This document shows positions 9,600-18,205 of a DNA stretch of 64,000 nucleotides, in pieces. Origin of the DNA: Microbacterium maritypicum (GTDB lineage Bacteria > Actinomycetota > Actinomycetes > Actinomycetales > Microbacteriaceae); assembly GCF_041529975.1 (NCBI RefSeq), contig NZ_CP168030.1:2976001-3040000 (forward strand). The letters run 5' to 3'. The position numbers were made by a program, and so were the translations under genes. The first letter of the stretch is position 1. Every line of letters starts with the position of its first letter. The notes below the pieces were generated by a model. The model had not been told where the DNA came from, did no database searches, and was given only the letters and a program-made list of their open reading frames with translations.

Positions 9600-11618
9600 T
9601 CAGCGGATGTTGTTGTCGTGCCCGTGCGCACCCGAGGGAAGCGTCGGGATCGACTTCTGCATCTGCACGAGGAACTCGACGTTCGAGTTGGTCTCCTTGA
9701 GCTTGCCGAGGACCACCTCGAGAGCCTGCTGCTGGTCGAGACCGGCGAGGGCACGACGCAGCTTCCACGTGATCTTGACCTCGTCGGCCGAGAGCAGCAT
9801 CTCTTCGCGACGGGTGCTCGACGCGTTCACGTCGACCGCCGGGAAGATGCGCTTGTCGGCGAGGGCGCGGGAGAGACGCAGCTCGCTGTTGCCGGTACCC
9901 TTGAACTCCTCGAAGATGACCTCGTCCATCTTGGAACCGGTCTCGACCAGCGCCGTGGCGAGGATCGTGAGGGATCCGCCGTTCTCGATGTTGCGCGCCG
10001 CACCGAAGAACCGCTTGGGCGGGTACAGCGCCGACGCGTCGACGCCACCGGAGAGCACGCGGCCCGATGCCGGGGCAGCCAGGTTGTACGCACGGCCGAG
10101 GCGGGTGATCGAGTCGAGCAGCACGACGACGTCGCGTCCGAGTTCGACCAGTCGCTTCGCACGCTCGATGGCGAGCTCGGCGACCGTGGTGTGGTCTTCG
10201 GCCGGACGATCGAACGTCGAGGCGATGACCTCGCCCTTGACCGAACGCTCCATGTCGGTGACCTCTTCGGGGCGCTCGTCGACGAGCACGACCATGAGGT
10301 GGACCTCGGGGTTGTTCTGCGCGATCGCGTTCGCGATCTGCTGCAGCACGATCGTCTTGCCGGCCTTGGGCGGCGCGACGATGAGACCGCGCTGGCCCTT
10401 GCCGACCGGGGCGACCAGGTCGATGATGCGCTGGGTGAGCTTCTCGGGGGCCGTCTCCATGCGGAGGCGCTCCTGCGGGTACAGCGGGGTGAGCTTGCCG
10501 AACTCCACGCGGGTGGCGGCGTCGTCGACCGACAGACCGTTGATCGAGTCGACCTTGACCAGCGCGTTGTACTTCTGACGACCCTGCTGCTCGCCCTCGC
10601 GAGGCTGCTTGATCGAGCCGACGACCGCGTCGCCCTTGCGGAGGTTGTACTTCTTCACCTGGCCGAGCGAGACGTACACGTCGCTGGGGCCGGCGAGGTA
10701 TCCGGTGGTGCGCACGAACGCGTAGTTGTCGAGCACGTCGAGGATTCCGGCGATCGGGATCAGGACGTCGTCCTCGCCGATCTCGGTGTCGAACTCGTCG
10801 GTCGGGACGCCGCTGCGACGCTTGTTGCGCTGACGGTTGCGGTTGTTGCCGCCGGCCTGATCGTCATCGGCGGCGGGCTGTGTCTGCTGCTCCTGCGCTG
10901 CGCCGTTCTGACCACGCCCACGGTTGCGGCTGCGGCTGCGGTTGCGACCGCGGCCACCCTGCTCCTCGCCTCCGTCGGAGTCGTCGTCGCTGTTGTTGTT
11001 CTGCGCGTCGTTCTTCTGCGCGTCGTTGTTCTGCGCGTCGTTGTTCTGCGCGTCGTTGTTCTGCGCGTTGTTCTTCTGCGCGTTGCTGTTCTGCGCGTTG
11101 CGGCCCCGTGCGTTGCCGTTCTGTGCGGGCTCAGCGGCGGCGGCGTCGGATGCGGTGTCCGCAGCGGGCGCTGCATCCGCAGCTTCGGCCTCGGGGGCTG
11201 CGGTCTTCTGAGCGCCACGGCGCCCTCGGCCGGTCGACTTGGGCGCCGACTCCGCCGGTGCCTCTGCCGGAGCGGCATCCGCGGCCGGTGCCTCTGCCGG
11301 AGCGGCGTCTGCTGCCGGGGCCTCGGCGTCTGCCTTCTTGGCACGGCTGCGACGCGGTGCCTTCGCCTTGGGCGCGGCCTCCGTGGTCTCGGCCGACGCC
11401 TCGGCGGGCGCGGCTTCGGCCTTCGGCGCGGCTTCGGCCTTCGGCGCAGCCTCGGTCTTCGACGCGGGCTTCTCGGCCTTCGCCGCCTCGGCCTTCGCTG
11501 CTGCCGTGGCGGTGCTGGCGCGGCGCGGCGCCCGCTTGCGTGCCGGTGCGGCCTCGGTCGCGGGTGCTTCGGAAACCGAAGCGGACTGGTCGTTCTGGGT
11601 CTCGGAGAGGTTCTCCAC
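9600..11618 (-). CDS. rho: Transcription termination factor Rho, with long low-complexity N-terminal insertion
   Basis: 672-residue hexameric RNA helicase that terminates transcription. The C-terminal part carries the RNA-binding domain (about 255-370), Walker A (GLIVAPPKAGKT, near 413-421), Walker B (VVVLLDSITRLGRAYN), and the Q- and R-loop region. Residues 1-250 are alanine/glutamate/proline-rich with Arg-rich blocks, typical of high-G+C Gram-positives, and contain an Asn-rich tandem repeat. I chose GTG at 11616-11618 because AAGGGAG ends five bases before it; an ATG at 11640 would place this ribosome site inside the gene. About 165 bases separate it from thrB, room for its own leader. Confidence 0.96.
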   Translation of the reverse strand: MENLSETQNDQSASVSEAPATEAAPARKRAPRRASTATAAAKAEAAKAEKPASKTEAAPKAEAAPKAEAAPAEASAETTEAAPKAKAPRRSRAKKADAEAPAADAAPAEAPAADAAPAEAPAESAPKSTGRGRRGAQKTAAPEAEAADAAPAADTASDAAAAEPAQNGNARGRNAQNSNAQKNNAQNNDAQNNDAQNNDAQKNDAQNNNSDDDSDGGEEQGGRGRNRSRSRNRGRGQNGAAQEQQTQPAADDDQAGGNNRNRQRNKRRSGVPTDEFDTEIGEDDVLIPIAGILDVLDNYAFVRTTGYLAGPSDVYVSLGQVKKYNLRKGDAVVGSIKQPREGEQQGRQKYNALVKVDSINGLSVDDAATRVEFGKLTPLYPQERLRMETAPEKLTQRIIDLVAPVGKGQRGLIVAPPKAGKTIVLQQIANAIAQNNPEVHLMVVLVDERPEEVTDMERSVKGEVIASTFDRPAEDHTTVAELAIERAKRLVELGRDVVVLLDSITRLGRAYNLAAPASGRVLSGGVDASALYPPKRFFGAARNIENGGSLTILATALVETGSKMDEVIFEEFKGTGNSELRLSRALADKRIFPAVDVNASSTRREEMLLSADEVKITWKLRRALAGLDQQQALEVVLGKLKETNSNVEFLVQMQKSIPTLPSGAHGHDNNIR
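10996..11115. repeat. 15-bp tandem repeat inside rho (Q-N-N-D-A units)
   Basis: Seven clear copies (10996-11100) and one degenerate copy of a 15-base unit, TTGTTCTGCGCGTCG on the plus strand. On the coding strand they give Gln-Asn-Asn-Asp-Ala with Lys/Asn/Ser variants, at about residues 173-208 of Rho. The period is a multiple of three, so copy-number change keeps the frame. Confidence 0.95.
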
Positions 11619-11782
11619 GAGTACTCCCTTATATGTCATGGGGAATGAGCGTTGAACGCACACAACGGGTGCTGCGCGCGATCGCACGGGCTGACGCTCT
11701 GCGCCAGCCAGCCTCGGCACTTGTGCCACAGGGATTTGCGTGCGGGTCTTGCAAGATTTGCAATGGGGCCAGATTCACGTAG

Positions 11783-12745
11783 TTACGTGGAGCCCTCCGC
11801 TCGAGTCCCCACTGTACCACCACGCACGTCGACGGCGAGCAGGAGCGCCTCCCACGGGGTGTCGGTGACTCGATCGGCCAACTCCACCGCGTCTTGACGG
11901 CTGCCCGGCCCGTCGGCCAGCACGAGCACGCTGGGGCCGGCGCCGGACACGACGGCCGCGAAGCCCGCCTTGCGCAGCGCCTGCACGAGCCGCTGGGTCT
12001 CGGGCATCGCCTCGGCGCGGTAGTCCTGGTGGAGTCGGTCGGCCGTCGCGTCGAGCAACAGCTCCGGACTCTGCATCAGGGCCGCGATCAGCAGCGCAGA
12101 GCGCGAGACGTTGAACACCGCATCCGCCGTGGAGACGTGCGGAGGCTGCAGCGAACGCGCCTGCGAGGTCGACATCGTGTAGGCGGGGACGAGCACGAGG
12201 GGCGAGACGCCGCGGTGCACGAGCAGCTTCTTGTGCTGCGGTCCGCGCTCCCCCATCCACGCGATCGTCAGTCCGCCGAACAGGGCCGGGGCGACGTTGT
12301 CGGGATGCCCCTCGAGCTCGGTGGCGAGACGGAGGAGGTCGGCATCGTCGATCTCGACGTCGCCGTGGAGCAGTCCCTTCGCCGCGAGCACGCCGGCAGC
12401 GACAGCCGCACCCGAAGAACCGAGTCCGCGACCGTGCGGCACGCCGTTCTCGGCGATGATGCGCAGGCCGGGCATCGGACGACCCGCGTCGGCGAACACG
12501 TACGCGATCGTGCGGACGATGAGGTTCGACTCGTCGCGCGGGATCTCGGCAGCACCGGAACCGGTCACCTCGATCTCGAGTTCACCGGCCGACAGCGCCG
12601 TGACCTGCAGGGTGTCGTAGATGCTGAGCGCCAGGCCGAGCGTGTCGAATCCGGGGCCGAGGTTCGCGCTCGTGGCGGGCACCCGCACCTCGACGGTGCG
12701 GCCTTCGACGGGGTTGCCCTCGACGGGGGCAAGGGCTGCCGCCAT
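11783..12745 (-). CDS. thrB: Homoserine kinase
   Basis: 320-residue GHMP-family kinase phosphorylating homoserine for threonine synthesis. N-terminal VRVPATSANLGPGFD is the GHMP motif 1; the ATP loop is [16 protein letters not shown] (about residues 91-106); the C-terminal GHMP motif is AAVVSGAGPSVLVL. Start: the ATG at 12743-12745 has AAGG nine bases upstream. A GTG two codons earlier overlaps the hom stop but leaves too little space for a ribosome site. Follows hom directly; no threonine synthase (thrC) gene lies between them. Confidence 0.95.
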   Translation of the reverse strand: MAAALAPVEGNPVEGRTVEVRVPATSANLGPGFDTLGLALSIYDTLQVTALSAGELEIEVTGSGAAEIPRDESNLIVRTIAYVFADAGRPMPGLRIIAENGVPHGRGLGSSGAAVAAGVLAAKGLLHGDVEIDDADLLRLATELEGHPDNVAPALFGGLTIAWMGERGPQHKKLLVHRGVSPLVLVPAYTMSTSQARSLQPPHVSTADAVFNVSRSALLIAALMQSPELLLDATADRLHQDYRAEAMPETQRLVQALRKAGFAAVVSGAGPSVLVLADGPGSRQDAVELADRVTDTPWEALLLAVDVRGGTVGTRAEGST

Positions 12746-12747
12746 CG

Positions 12748-14052
12748 TCACTCGCCTTCCACCCGGAGCACCGAGACGACCCGGGCGACGACCGCGCTGT
12801 CGGCGAGAGCGTCGACCGTGGCGCTGAGAGCCTGCTCCGTCGCGCGGTGCGTGCCGATGATCAGGCGGGCGGTCGGCTCGTCTTCGCCCTCGACGGTCTG
12901 CACGACCGTCGCGACCGAGACTCCACCGTCGCTGAGGATTCCGGCGACCGTGGCGAGCACGCCCGGCGCATCCGCGACCTCGAGGGTGATCTGGTAACGG
13001 GTGGTCACGTGTCCGATCGGGACGACCGGAAGGTTGGCCCTGGTCGACTCGCCGACCCCGACGCCGCCGGCGATGTGACGGCGGGCGGCGGAGACGACGT
13101 CACCCAGCACGGCGGAGGCCGTCTGGACGCCACCCGCTCCTGCGCCGTAGAACATCAGGGAGCCGGCGGCCTCGGCCTCGACGAAGACGGCGTTGTTGGC
13201 GCCGTGCACGGATGCGAGGGGGTGCGAGTTCGGCACGAGCGCCGGGTAGACGCGCACCGAGATCGACTCGGCGCCGTTGGCCTCGATGCGCTCGCACACC
13301 GCGAGCAGCTTGATGACGAAGCCCGCCGCGCGGGCCTCCTCGATCATGGACGGCGTGATCGAGGTGATGCCCTCACGGTAGACGGCCTCGAGCGGCACGG
13401 CGGTGTGGAACGCGAGGCTCGCCAGGATAGCGGCCTTCTGCGCAGCGTCGTAGCCCTCGACATCAGCGGTCGGGTCGGCCTCGGCGTAGCCCAGGCGCTG
13501 GGCGTCGGCGAGCACGTCGGCGAAGTCGGCGCCCTCGGAGTCCATCCGGTCCAGGATGTAGTTCGTGGTGCCGTTCACGATGCCCATGATGCGCACCACC
13601 CGGTCGCCGGCGAGCGAGTCGCGCAGCGGGCGGATGATCGGGATCGCTCCGGCGGCTGCGGCCTCGTAGTAGACGGACGCGCCCACACGGTCGGCGGCCT
13701 CGAACAGCTCGGGGCCGTGCGTGGCGAGCAGGGCCTTGTTGGCCGTGACGACGTCGGCGCCGGAGCCGATCGCCTGCAGGATGCTGGTGCGCGCCGGCTC
13801 GATGCCGCCGATCAGCTCGATCACGATGTCGGCGCCCAGGATCAGCGACTCGGCGTCGGTGGTGAAGAGCTCCTTGGGCAGGTCGACGTCACGCGGAGCG
13901 TCCACGTCGCGCACGGCGATGCCGGCGAGCTCCAGTTCCGCACCGGCACGGTCGGCCAGCTCGTCACCGTGGCGCAGCAGGAGCGCCGCGACCTGCGAGC
14001 CGACCGCTCCGGCACCCAGCAGTGCCACACGAAGTCGTCGGTATTCAGTCAT
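12748..14052 (-). CDS. hom: Homoserine dehydrogenase
   Basis: 434-residue NAD(P)H-dependent enzyme reducing aspartate semialdehyde to homoserine. The N-terminal Rossmann motif is VALLGAGAVGSQVA; the conserved segments GIVNGTTNYILD and YAEADPTADVEGYDA (about residues 165-205) are present. The C-terminal third (about 350-430, with ITLEVADAPGVLATVAGIL) is an ACT domain, which usually mediates threonine feedback. Lies 21 bases after lysA in a lysA-hom-thrB cluster. Confidence 0.96.
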   Translation of the reverse strand: MTEYRRLRVALLGAGAVGSQVAALLLRHGDELADRAGAELELAGIAVRDVDAPRDVDLPKELFTTDAESLILGADIVIELIGGIEPARTSILQAIGSGADVVTANKALLATHGPELFEAADRVGASVYYEAAAAGAIPIIRPLRDSLAGDRVVRIMGIVNGTTNYILDRMDSEGADFADVLADAQRLGYAEADPTADVEGYDAAQKAAILASLAFHTAVPLEAVYREGITSITPSMIEEARAAGFVIKLLAVCERIEANGAESISVRVYPALVPNSHPLASVHGANNAVFVEAEAAGSLMFYGAGAGGVQTASAVLGDVVSAARRHIAGGVGVGESTRANLPVVPIGHVTTRYQITLEVADAPGVLATVAGILSDGGVSVATVVQTVEGEDEPTARLIIGTHRATEQALSATVDALADSAVVARVVSVLRVEGE

Positions 14053-14073
14053 GGTTGCTCCTTCGGAGGTGGG

Positions 14074-15492
14074 TCATTGGTCTCCCTCGGGGGCTTTCGC
14101 CCCGTCGATGCCCGCGTCGCGGGCCAGCACGTCGTCGACGGTCTCGCCGCGGACGATGACCGTCGAGTGTCCGTCGCGCACGGCGATCACCGGCGGACGC
14201 GGTACGTGGTTGTAGTTGCTCGCCAACGGGACGCAGTATGCGCCGGTGGCCGGCACGGCGAGCAGATCCCCCGGCACCAGATCGTCTGGCAGGTACTCGT
14301 GGTCGACCACGATGTCGCCGGATTCGCAGTGCTTGCCGACGACCCGACTGAGGCGAGGCTCACCGGACCCCGCGCGCGAAGCGAGGCGCGCCGAGTACTG
14401 GGCGCCGTACAGCGCAGGACGCGCGTTGTCGCTCATGCCGCCGTCGACGCTCACGTACCGGCGCACGGCGCCCGTCGCCACGGTCACGTCCTTGGTGGTG
14501 CCGACCTCGTAGAGGGTGACGCCCGCGGTGCCGACGATGGCACGGCCGGGCTCGAACGACAGGGCGGGAACGGGGATGCCGCGTGCGGCGCACCCCTCCG
14601 CGACCGAGGCGACGATCGCATCGGCGAGTTCCTCGATCGGGGTCGGGTCGTCGACGCGCGTGTAGGCGATGCCGAAGCCGCCGCCGAGGTTGAGCTGCGG
14701 GACCGGACCGCCTTCGAGCAGAGTGGCGTGCAGGTCGAGCACGCGGGACGCGGACTCGCGGAAGCCGGCGACGCCGAAGATCTGCGAACCGATGTGACAG
14801 TGCAGCCCGGCGAACACCAGACCGGGGATCTCGCGGATGCGCGCGACCGCCTTCTCTGCCTCCGGGAGCGGGAAACCGAACTTCTGGTCCTCGTGGGCCG
14901 TGGCGAGGAAGTCGTGGGTCTCGGCGTGCACGCCGCTGATCACGCGGACCAGCACGCGCTGGCTCGCACCGGTGCGCGCCGTGATCGCTGCGAGCCGTTC
15001 GATCTCGATGGCGCTGTCGACGATGATCGTCCCGACGCCGACCTCGACGGCACGCTCGAGCTCGGCGACCGACTTGTTGTTGCCGTGGAAACCGAGCGAA
15101 GCCGGCGCGACGCCGGCGGCGAGGGCGACTGCCAGCTCTCCCCCCGTGCAGACGTCGACGCGCAGTCCCTCGTCGACCATCCAGCGTGCGATCGTCGTGC
15201 ACAGGAACGCCTTGCCCGCGTAGTACACCTGCGCGGTGGTGGAGTTGGCGGCGGCGGCGCGATCGAATGCGAGTCGGAACCGCCGTGCGCGCCCGCGCAC
15301 CTCGTCTTCGTCGAGCACCTGCAGCGGCGTGCCGTAGGTGCGGGCGAGGGCGGTGGCGCTGACACCGGCGATGTCGAGTACCCCATCGGCATCGCGCACT
15401 GCGGATGCCGGCCAGACGCCGTCGGCGAGGTCATTGGCGTCATCGGGCACGGTGAGCCATTCCGGAGCGAGCGAATCGGCAGGGAGAAGCAC
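14074..15492 (-). CDS. lysA: Diaminopimelate decarboxylase
   Basis: 472-residue PLP enzyme of the fold-III decarboxylase family, converting meso-diaminopimelate to lysine. The PLP lysine is in VYYAGKAFLC (about residue 93); HCHIGSQIF and GGGFGIAY bind substrate and PLP phosphate; the C-terminal barrel contains KHCESGD and the YC motif (GAYCVPLASNYN). The start is GTG at 15490-15492. Paired with hom as is usual in Actinobacteria, where argS commonly precedes it; here about 4 kb of other genes separate argS and lysA. Confidence 0.96.
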   Translation of the reverse strand: MLLPADSLAPEWLTVPDDANDLADGVWPASAVRDADGVLDIAGVSATALARTYGTPLQVLDEDEVRGRARRFRLAFDRAAAANSTTAQVYYAGKAFLCTTIARWMVDEGLRVDVCTGGELAVALAAGVAPASLGFHGNNKSVAELERAVEVGVGTIIVDSAIEIERLAAITARTGASQRVLVRVISGVHAETHDFLATAHEDQKFGFPLPEAEKAVARIREIPGLVFAGLHCHIGSQIFGVAGFRESASRVLDLHATLLEGGPVPQLNLGGGFGIAYTRVDDPTPIEELADAIVASVAEGCAARGIPVPALSFEPGRAIVGTAGVTLYEVGTTKDVTVATGAVRRYVSVDGGMSDNARPALYGAQYSARLASRAGSGEPRLSRVVGKHCESGDIVVDHEYLPDDLVPGDLLAVPATGAYCVPLASNYNHVPRPPVIAVRDGHSTVIVRGETVDDVLARDAGIDGAKAPEGDQ

Positions 15493-15628
15493 TGATCACC
15501 AATCGTGGGAAGGATCTCGGGCGGGGTCGCACACATCGAGGTTGACCCGATTCTAGGGCACCGGCCGCGTCTCCCTGGTCATGGTGACGCGCCGCGTCAA
15601 GCCCCTGCAACAGCCCGTCTCCGCCTCC

Positions 15629-15634
15629 TAGGGT
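15629..15634 (+). promoter_or_regulatory. -10 element, leaderless YihY gene
   Basis: TAGGGT ending exactly six bases before the GTG start at 15641, with no ribosome site. This arrangement would put the transcription start on the start codon. Confidence 0.6.
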
Positions 15635-15640
15635 GGGGGC

Positions 15641-16687
15641 GTGGCGAACACTGAAACGACGAAAGACTCCTCCGCGCGTCCGGGGCTGATCCCCCGCATC
15701 ACCGGACCGGTCATCGCGTGGGCTCTCGCGCGCCGGCCGGTACGCGCGGCGCTGTTGTACACCGAGCGCCGGGGACCGATGCTCGCCGACAGTGTCACCT
15801 ATCGCGCACTGTTCAGCGTGTTCGCGGGGGTGCTTCTGGGCTTCTCGATCGCGGCTCTGTGGCTCGCCGGGAACCCGGTGGCATGGCAGGCGATCATCGA
15901 CGCCGTGCAGTCGGCCGTGCCCGGGCTCATCGGCAAGGACGGTGTGATCAAGACGAAGGACCTCCAGGCTCCCGCGTCCCTGTCGCTCGCCGGGATCATC
16001 TCGCTCATCGCTCTCGTCGGCGCGGCACTCGGTGCCATCGGCTCGCTCCGCACGGCCGTGCGGGTTCTCGCGGGCACGCTGCAGGACGACATCCTCTGGA
16101 TCTGGGTGATCCTCCGCAACCTCGCACTGGCCATCGGCATCGGCCTGGCGTTCATCCTCTCGGCCGCCGTCACCTTCGTCGGACAGCTGGGTGTGTCGTG
16201 GATCGCTGACTTCCTCGGGCTACCCGCGGATGCGCCGGTCGTGGCCTGGACCGTGCGCCTGCTCTCCCTCGTCGTCGTGTTCGCTCTCGACACGGCGATC
16301 ATCATCGGCGTGTTCCTCCTCCTCTCCGGGGTGCGACCGTCGAAGCGGTCTCTCTGGTCGGGAGCGCTGCTCGGCGCCGTGGGACTGCTGGTCCTGCAGG
16401 AGCTGTCCGGACTGTTCGTGGGAGGCGCGACGAGCAACCCGCTTCTCGCCTCCTTCGCCTCGCTGCTCGCGCTGCTGATCTGGTTGAACTTCTCGGCGCA
16501 GGTGATGCTGTTCGCGTGCGCGTACATCGTGACGGCCGAAGAGGAGAAGTCCGATCGCGTGCACGCCCGCTTCGCAGCGACGACCTTCGTCCAACGACGC
16601 CTGCAGCGCGCCGAGGTCGACGTCAAGGTCGCCACCGCGGAACTGCGCACCGCGCAGGAGGCCGCGTCCGCCGAGAAGTCGGCCTAG
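15641..16687 (+). CDS. YihY/BrkB-family membrane protein
   Basis: 348 residues with six to seven membrane segments between about 55 and 300 and a charged, alanine-rich cytoplasmic C-terminus. The core has the YihY/UPF0761 pattern (SVTYRALFSVFAGVLLG; later LLIWLNFSAQVMLFACAYIV). The family was once misnamed RNase BN; its role is unknown and transport is suspected. A TAGGGT hexamer six bases before the GTG indicates a leaderless message. The gene is on the opposite strand to lysA and monocistronic; a palindrome follows 14 bases after its stop. Confidence 0.85.
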   Translation: MANTETTKDSSARPGLIPRITGPVIAWALARRPVRAALLYTERRGPMLADSVTYRALFSVFAGVLLGFSIAALWLAGNPVAWQAIIDAVQSAVPGLIGKDGVIKTKDLQAPASLSLAGIISLIALVGAALGAIGSLRTAVRVLAGTLQDDILWIWVILRNLALAIGIGLAFILSAAVTFVGQLGVSWIADFLGLPADAPVVAWTVRLLSLVVVFALDTAIIIGVFLLLSGVRPSKRSLWSGALLGAVGLLVLQELSGLFVGGATSNPLLASFASLLALLIWLNFSAQVMLFACAYIVTAEEEKSDRVHARFAATTFVQRRLQRAEVDVKVATAELRTAQEAASAEKSA

Positions 16688-16700
16688 CCCGCGCGTCTTC

Positions 16701-16732
16701 GTTGTGACCAGATCAGCTATTCTGGTCACAAC
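16701..16732. promoter_or_regulatory. 12-bp-arm palindrome, probable TetR operator
   Basis: Perfect inverted repeat GTTGTGACCAGA (16701-16712) and TCTGGTCACAAC (16721-16732) with an 8-base spacer. A possible -10 (TATTCT, 16718-16723) lies across the spacer and right arm, and the ribosome site and ATG (16744) follow immediately. Its downstream operon encodes a TetR repressor. No U-run follows, so a terminator is less likely. Confidence 0.7.
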
Positions 16733-16743
16733 GAGAGGACGAC

Positions 16744-17643
16744 ATGGACGCCCACCGCACAGTCATCGAACTCCCCCACGCCACGGTGTCAGCACTGGAG
16801 TGGCGGCCGGTCGCGGAGACCGGCATCCCGGTGCTGCTCCTGCACGGCGGCGGAGCCGACAGCGCCGAGCTCTCGTGGGGCGAAGTCGGACCGGCCCTCA
16901 CGCAGGCAGGGCACCGCGTCATAGCGCCGGACCATCCCGGCTTCGGACACAGCCCCCGGGCCGACTGGCCGCTCACGCAGGAGCTTCTCGTCCGACACGT
17001 CGGCGAGCTCGTCGACACACTCGCACTCAGCGACTACGCGATCGCCGGGCTCTCCCTCGGCGGAGGGATGACGGTCGGGCACCTGCTCGATCAGCCCGGC
17101 CGCGCTCGCACCGCCGTGCTCCTGGGCTGCTACGGTCTGATGCCCCGCCTCGCCGACGGTTTCCGCGGTCGCATCACCCATCTGATGTCTTTCCTCCTAC
17201 TGCGCTCCGGGCTGCTGGGCGCGATGACCCGTTCGTACGCACGGAACCGCCCCGCAATGGAGCGCGGACTCCGCGACCTCGTGCGCAACCCGCAGGCGCG
17301 CAGTCCCGAGCTCGTCGATGCGGTCCTCGCCGAAGCCGCCGGCGGCTCGAGCCTGGAGACGTTCGGCCAGTGGCAGCGCGATCAGGTGCTCTGGAATCGA
17401 CTGCGAACGGTCTACACGGATCAGCTCGCGAGCATCCGCACGCCCACGCTGCTGGTGCACGGCGATCGCGACACCGGAGTCCCCCTCGCTCGCATCGAGA
17501 CGGCAGCCGCGCTGCTGCCATCGGCGACCTTGGAGGTCGCGCACGGCGCCGGCCACTGGGTGCAGCGCGACCGCCCCGACATCGTCATCCCGGCGATGCT
17601 CGAACAGCTGAGGAGTGCCGATGCCCCGACCACGCGTTCCTGA
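16744..17643 (+). CDS. Alpha/beta-hydrolase, first gene of TetR-regulated operon
   Basis: 299-residue alpha/beta-hydrolase. Oxyanion region LLLHGGGADSAELSW (about 31-45), nucleophile elbow GLSLGG with Ser104, acid in HGDRDTGVP (about 236-244), and catalytic His in HGAGHWVQ near the C-terminus are all in order. Substrate unknown; the lid region (about 140-220) is Arg-rich. It overlaps the TetR gene by 23 bases, and a second hydrolase follows TetR, forming a three-gene operon behind a palindromic operator. Confidence 0.85.
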   Translation: MDAHRTVIELPHATVSALEWRPVAETGIPVLLLHGGGADSAELSWGEVGPALTQAGHRVIAPDHPGFGHSPRADWPLTQELLVRHVGELVDTLALSDYAIAGLSLGGGMTVGHLLDQPGRARTAVLLGCYGLMPRLADGFRGRITHLMSFLLLRSGLLGAMTRSYARNRPAMERGLRDLVRNPQARSPELVDAVLAEAAGGSSLETFGQWQRDQVLWNRLRTVYTDQLASIRTPTLLVHGDRDTGVPLARIETAAALLPSATLEVAHGAGHWVQRDRPDIVIPAMLEQLRSADAPTTRS

Positions 17644-18205
17644 CCGACGCGCGCGCATCCTCGATGCGGCCCGAACACTCGTGCTCGCGCACGGCTTCGA
17701 TGCCATGAGCGTCGCCGCCATCGCCGAGCGCGCCGGCATCGCCAAGGGCGCCGTGTATCTGGAGTTCGCCGGCAAGCGTGAAATCCTCGACGCCCTGCTG
17801 CTGCAGGGCAACGTGCGCATGGCCGACCGGGTCCGAAGCGAGCTGGGTGACCATCCTCGTCTCAGCGACGCCTGTCGGGCGACGGCTCGGGCGCTGCTCG
17901 ACGACCCGCTGATGACCGCTGCGTTCCTCGACGATCGGGGCATCCTCGGCTCCCACGTGATGGAGGAGACCGATGGTCGCTACCGCGAGCGTCATCAGCG
18001 GGTCGTGCAGTGGTTCCGTGAGCTGCAGGAGCGCGGGCTGATCGTCACGGATGTCGATCCACGCACACTCGCTCTGGCGCTGTCGAGCACGACGATCGGA
18101 CTGCTGTCGGCGGCACGACTGCTCGGTCCGCTCGACCCCGCCCTGCTGGAGGGCACGATCGACACCATCGGGCGGATGGCCGCGGCCTTCGAGACGGAGA
18201 CATGA
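17621..18205 (+). CDS. TetR/AcrR-family transcriptional regulator
   Basis: 194 residues with an N-terminal TetR helix-turn-helix (ILDAARTLVLAHGFDAMSVAAIAERAGIAKG in two parts, about 11-45, ending in VYLEFAGKREIL) and a variable ligand-binding domain. The ATG at 17621 was chosen because AGGAG lies five bases before it; the GTG at 17615 is too close. Its stop overlaps the next ATG (ATGA, 18202-18205). Autoregulation through the palindrome at 16701-16732 is inferred. Ligand unknown, probably related to substrates of the flanking hydrolases. Confidence 0.9.
   Translation: MPRPRVPDRRARILDAARTLVLAHGFDAMSVAAIAERAGIAKGAVYLEFAGKREILDALLLQGNVRMADRVRSELGDHPRLSDACRATARALLDDPLMTAAFLDDRGILGSHVMEETDGRYRERHQRVVQWFRELQERGLIVTDVDPRTLALALSSTTIGLLSAARLLGPLDPALLEGTIDTIGRMAAAFETET

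Noticed and set aside
10996..11115. Possible CRISPR array in the 15-bp tandem repeats
   Set aside because: Repeats are contiguous without spacers and lie in frame inside rho.
9333..11648. 771-codon open frame on the plus strand
   Set aside because: It lies antisense to rho and prfA; the protein is Arg/Leu-biased, with no domain, while the minus strand encodes textbook Rho.
11776..11789. Palindrome CACGTA-GT-TACGTG at the thrB stop
   Set aside because: Short arms and position at a gene end; probably coincidental. No regulator is suggested.
12847..15495. 882-codon open frame on the plus strand
   Set aside because: Shadow of hom and lysA; composition is Arg/Gly/Asp-rich with no recognisable motif.
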